From NCBI GenBank assembly GCA_902773195.1, contig CACYDL010000193.1, forward strand, positions 1 through 6,613: DNA of 6,613 nt, in the 5' to 3' direction. The notes beneath the pieces are model-generated. The model ran no database searches. It was not told where the DNA came from and saw only the letters and a list, made by a program, of their open reading frames with translations. A program made the translations under genes and the position numbers. Shown one piece after another: positions 4,259-6,613 of this stretch. Numbering within the stretch: the stretch's first letter is position 1; each line of letters starts with the position of its first letter. The DNA is from an uncultured Lachnospiraceae bacterium (GTDB lineage: Bacteria > Bacillota_A > Clostridia > Lachnospirales > Lachnospiraceae).

Positions 4259-6613
4259 TCAGCGCTTCTTCTTCCGGCCGATCAGCAGGACAGCCGCAAC
4301 GGCCGCCGCCGCGATGATCAGTATGATCAGCCACTGGGCGATCGGACTGGAGTCTCCGGTCTTGCTGGCGTCCGTCCGGGTCGTGGAGCCGCTGGCGCCG
4401 CTCTCCGTGCCGCTGCCCGAACCGCTACCGCCGTTGCCCGAGCCGCCCGAGCCGCCGCTGCCGGTGGCCTTGTCGATGACCGAGACGTACTGGTAGTAGT
4501 CGGAGCTGGTGCACGGATGGTCCTCCACCGTGAAGGTGACGTCCGCCGCCTTCTCGTAGCCCTTGGGCGCGGAGGTCTCCGTGATGGTATATTTCCGGCC
4601 TGTCTGCAGCTTGACCACGATCTCGTGGCCGGAGGAGCTCTTGGAGGTCCAGGCTTCCACGGCCTGGTTGGTGGTCGTGTCGATGAGCCTCAGCTTCGCG
4701 CCGGCGAGCAGCTCCCCGTTGGTCTTCTTCTTGCTGATGACGACCTTGACGCGGTGCTCATACCACTTGTAGAGGCCGCTGGCGGGATCCTTGCCGGCGG
4801 TGTTCGCGCCGCTGCTGGTCAGCTCGACGCCGAACTCCCCGTTGGTGAAGGAGGTGTGGATCACGATCGGGTTCTTGGAAATCTGGTAGCCCTTGGGGGC
4901 CTCCTCCTCGCGGATCACGTAGAAGGTCTCCGCCTTGAGGTCGTCGAACACCACCTTGCCGTTGGACTCGGACACATAGGTGGTCACTTTGGTGAGCTTG
5001 TTGAAGTCGACGACGCCGGAGGCCAGTTCCTTGGCCGCCGCCTTGTAGGCGTCGCTCTGACGGTCCTCCGCGGTGATCCTGTAGATCGCGTATCTCGCGT
5101 CCTTTACGCCCTGGTTCTGGTTGTCGTAGCGGACCTTGTAGAACCGGAAGGACCCGGTGGTCAGGTACTGGTTGACGAAGACGGCCTCGGTGTAGGCGCT
5201 GTCGCTGCCGTCCTTCTCATAGGTGGTCGTCGCCTCCAGGATGCCGTTGTTGTCCTTCACTTTCACTGTCACATTGTAGACGCTGCTGTCGTAGAGGCAC
5301 TCGGCGTTGCCGGCATTCTCAGTGATCTTGTAGTAGTACGCATGCTTATCATCCGTGGGCGTTCCAAGCGGTGCTGTAGATTTGAGTTCCACCGTCCCGT
5401 CCCCGGTGATCGTGGCAGTGCCCCGAATCCCGTCATCCCCTTCACTTACCTTTGTTTTCTTCAGTACAAAGGTGAAGGTATCTTCCTGCTCGGGTTCTCC
5501 TGTGATCTCCTTGACTATATTAAAGGTGGGGTAGATGGGAGTCGGTGCGTACTCGTTCTTGAATTCAAACTGATGAGTCGTAGGGCCAGCCTGCTCTGTC
5601 TCCGAATCCTTCTGGTAGGTCACCGTCGCCTTGTACTCGTTCCCCGAGCGCTTCACCTTGACCGTCGCGGTGTAGACGGACTTGTCGTAGACAAATCCGA
5701 CATGGGCACTGCTCTCATCCGACTCGCTGATCTCGTATACGAAGGTTCCCTCCTCACTAAAGGTCAGCGGGCTGAAGGATGCCTCTCCGTTCCCTCCGGA
5801 CACCTCCACGGTCTGTTTGTCACTGCTTCTCGTATCCGTCTTCGGTACGAGATTAAAGGTGAATTTCTCCGGCATGCGGTTCTCCGGCAACTCGAAGCCT
5901 TCCTTCACGGTAAAGGTCTTCTTAATGCCGAAACTGACGGTGGCGGGCTTGACGCCTCCGTAGTTGGTGAAGCGGATGGAACCTGTGCGGGTGGTCTCCG
6001 ACCCGTTCTTTCTGGTCAGGGAGGCCGTGGCCTTGAGTTTTCCGCCCTCCTCCGCGACCTTGATCGTCATAAGTATTGTCGACCGGTCGTAGGTATAGTT
6101 CGGATGCTTCTTGCTCTCGTCCACCTCCGATATCTCGTACTCGTAGGTGCCGGCCTCGGAGAATCTCAGCGTCTTGAATTTGACCGAGCCTTTCAGCTCA
6201 CTCTCCTCGCTGCCCTCTTCCTGCACCAGGGTAATCTTTTTGGTGTCCGCGTCTCCCGCGCGTCCGGCGGTCTTCGGCGTCAGCTTCAGGGTGAAATCCG
6301 GAATCGTTCCGAGCTCCGCGCCTTCCTGGATCACCAGCGTCTTATACGCCTCCAGCGTGGCGGGGAGGGTGTAGGTGTTGACAACCTCCTTCACCTTCTC
6401 GCCCTCGGTCTTGCAGGCCTCGTCGTCGTGATACGTCACGACGGCTCTTCCGCTCTCCGCGATCACGACCTTCGCGTAGACCGGCTTGTCGCTGATGCTC
6501 CAGTTCTTGGAATCGGAACCGGTCTCATCGATCCGGTAGATGTACTCGGCGCCGGCGGAGGAAGCGTCGAACTTGATGGGTTCAAACGTGGCAAATCCGT
6601 CGGGTCCGTTCAT
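4259..6613 (-). CDS. Sortase-anchored pilin-type/CnaB surface protein (5' end outside window)
   Basis: The C-terminal 784 residues of a large extracellular protein, predicted to be fixed to the cell wall and to act as pilus subunit or adhesin. From the N-terminal side it holds four tandem isopeptide-type pilin domains (FctA/Spy0128-like, residues 1-481), two SpaA/CnaB-like domains (484-605 and 622-715), a Gly/Ser linker (717-743), a TGD-type sorting motif (749-754), a hydrophobic segment (759-778) and a basic RKKKR end. The CnaB motifs are E569xxAPKGY576 and E679xxAPKGY686. The ATG at 6611-6613 is not a real start: there is no signal peptide, and residues 1-79 are the second half of a pilin domain that has its Glu (E30) and Asn (N79) but lacks its Lys strand. 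The gene therefore continues past the window. The reading frame is intact. Its 3' neighbour is trkA, 151 bp on, with no functional link apparent. The specific ligand or pilus role cannot be deduced. Confidence 0.88.
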   Translation of the reverse strand: MNGPDGFATFEPIKFDASSAGAEYIYRIDETGSDSKNWSISDKPVYAKVVIAESGRAVVTYHDDEACKTEGEKVKEVVNTYTLPATLEAYKTLVIQEGAELGTIPDFTLKLTPKTAGRAGDADTKKITLVQEEGSEESELKGSVKFKTLRFSEAGTYEYEISEVDESKKHPNYTYDRSTILMTIKVAEEGGKLKATASLTRKNGSETTRTGSIRFTNYGGVKPATVSFGIKKTFTVKEGFELPENRMPEKFTFNLVPKTDTRSSDKQTVEVSGGNGEASFSPLTFSEEGTFVYEISESDESSAHVGFVYDKSVYTATVKVKRSGNEYKATVTYQKDSETEQAGPTTHQFEFKNEYAPTPIYPTFNIVKEITGEPEQEDTFTFVLKKTKVSEGDDGIRGTATITGDGTVELKSTAPLGTPTDDKHAYYYKITENAGNAECLYDSSVYNVTVKVKDNNGILEATTTYEKDGSDSAYTEAVFVNQYLTTGSFRFYKVRYDNQNQGVKDARYAIYRITAEDRQSDAYKAAAKELASGVVDFNKLTKVTTYVSESNGKVVFDDLKAETFYVIREEEAPKGYQISKNPIVIHTSFTNGEFGVELTSSGANTAGKDPASGLYKWYEHRVKVVISKKKTNGELLAGAKLRLIDTTTNQAVEAWTSKSSSGHEIVVKLQTGRKYTITETSAPKGYEKAADVTFTVEDHPCTSSDYYQYVSVIDKATGSGGSGGSGNGGSGSGSGTESGASGSTTRTDASKTGDSSPIAQWLIILIIAAAAVAAVLLIGRKKKR
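4262..4369 (-). other. Cell-wall sorting signal with non-canonical ASKTGD motif
   Basis: Residues 749-784 of the surface protein: ASKTGDSSP, then about 20 hydrophobic residues (WLIILIIAAAAVAAVLLIG), then RKKKR. The layout is that of a sortase substrate, but the LP of LPxTG is replaced by AS, leaving only KTG-D. Similar KTGDxxP tails occur, to my recollection, in many Clostridia surface proteins, so a lineage-specific sortase preference is likelier than decay. Confidence 0.7.
4469..5164 (-). other. Two SpaA/CnaB-like domains
   Basis: The first domain has candidate K493 (FYKV) and E569 in ExxAPKGY, but I find no obvious Asn at its end, where the chain runs LYKWYEHRVK (614-623). The second has K628 (ISKKK), the LLAGAKLRL strand (635-643), E679 in ETSAPKGY and D714 in SVIDKAT. 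Thus the second could form a Lys-Asp rather than a Lys-Asn isopeptide bond, while the first may lack the bond. The residue assignments are by motif position, not structure. Confidence 0.65.
5171..6613 (-). repeat. Four tandem pilin-type isopeptide domains in the coding sequence
   Basis: The protein repeat has a period of about 128-138 residues. Each unit has a YxYxIxE-like strand with Glu (E30, E163, E297, E432) and a closing strand with Asn (N79, N217, N353, N481). The three complete units also have an opening Lys (K91, K231 or K232, K368). Lys, Glu and Asn are the triad that makes the intramolecular isopeptide bond in Spy0128-type pilins. The units are clearly diverged in sequence, so this is an old domain duplication rather than a recent DNA repeat. 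Confidence 0.75.

Noticed and set aside
6611..6613. ATG at the window edge as start of the surface protein
   Set aside because: It falls inside a pilin domain whose Lys strand is missing, and no signal peptide follows, so the gene must extend beyond the window.
1..6613. CRISPR array, tRNA genes or a defence gene cluster
   Set aside because: No regularly spaced direct repeats, tRNA-like cloverleaf sequence or known defence domains were seen on either strand.

Overview
The window looks like chromosomal DNA of a fairly high-GC Gram-positive bacterium of the Clostridia, perhaps Lachnospiraceae-like. The evidence is a sortase-anchored surface protein built of streptococcal-pilin-type and CnaB-type domains with a C-terminal KTGD/hydrophobic/basic tail, a two-component Trk potassium system with GTG and ATG starts behind GGAG ribosome binding sites, and a KapD/ERI-1-type exonuclease. 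This placement is inferred from memory of protein families; no search was run. All four genes lie on the minus strand, so in transcription order the window reads from right to left.

Right part (4259-6613): the 3' portion of a large cell-wall-anchored protein. It has at least four tandem isopeptide-type pilin domains (the first cut by the window edge), two SpaA/CnaB-like domains, a Gly/Ser linker and a sorting signal in which the usual LP of LPxTG is replaced. The ATG at the very edge is inside a domain and is not the true start.

Middle (1117-4107): trkA (cytosolic NAD-binding regulatory subunit with two RCK halves) followed by trkH (membrane K+ translocating subunit with four filter loops). 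Together they make one K+ uptake system. The 162-bp gap between them is not ordinary: it carries what looks like the right end of an IS200/IS605-type element, with a hairpin, a TCAAG end and a frame resembling a TnpB C-terminal tail. No transposase or nuclease gene is present, so this is a solo omega-RNA-like scar. It is the most interesting signal in the window.

Left part (1-1116): a DEDDh 3'-5' exonuclease with a C-terminal CxxC...CxxH zinc-ribbon-like region. It starts at GTG only 7 bases after a perfect TATAAT, so its mRNA may be nearly leaderless. The first 40 bases, read on the minus strand, resemble the leader or spacer of a Clostridia rRNA operon (a CTTGAAAAC...GCATA element followed by a boxA-like TTCTTTAA), so an rRNA operon may begin just outside the window.

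No complete novel system is visible. The points deserving a second look are the solo omega-RNA-like element between trkA and trkH, the zinc-ribbon exonuclease with its unusual start, and the architecture of the surface protein.
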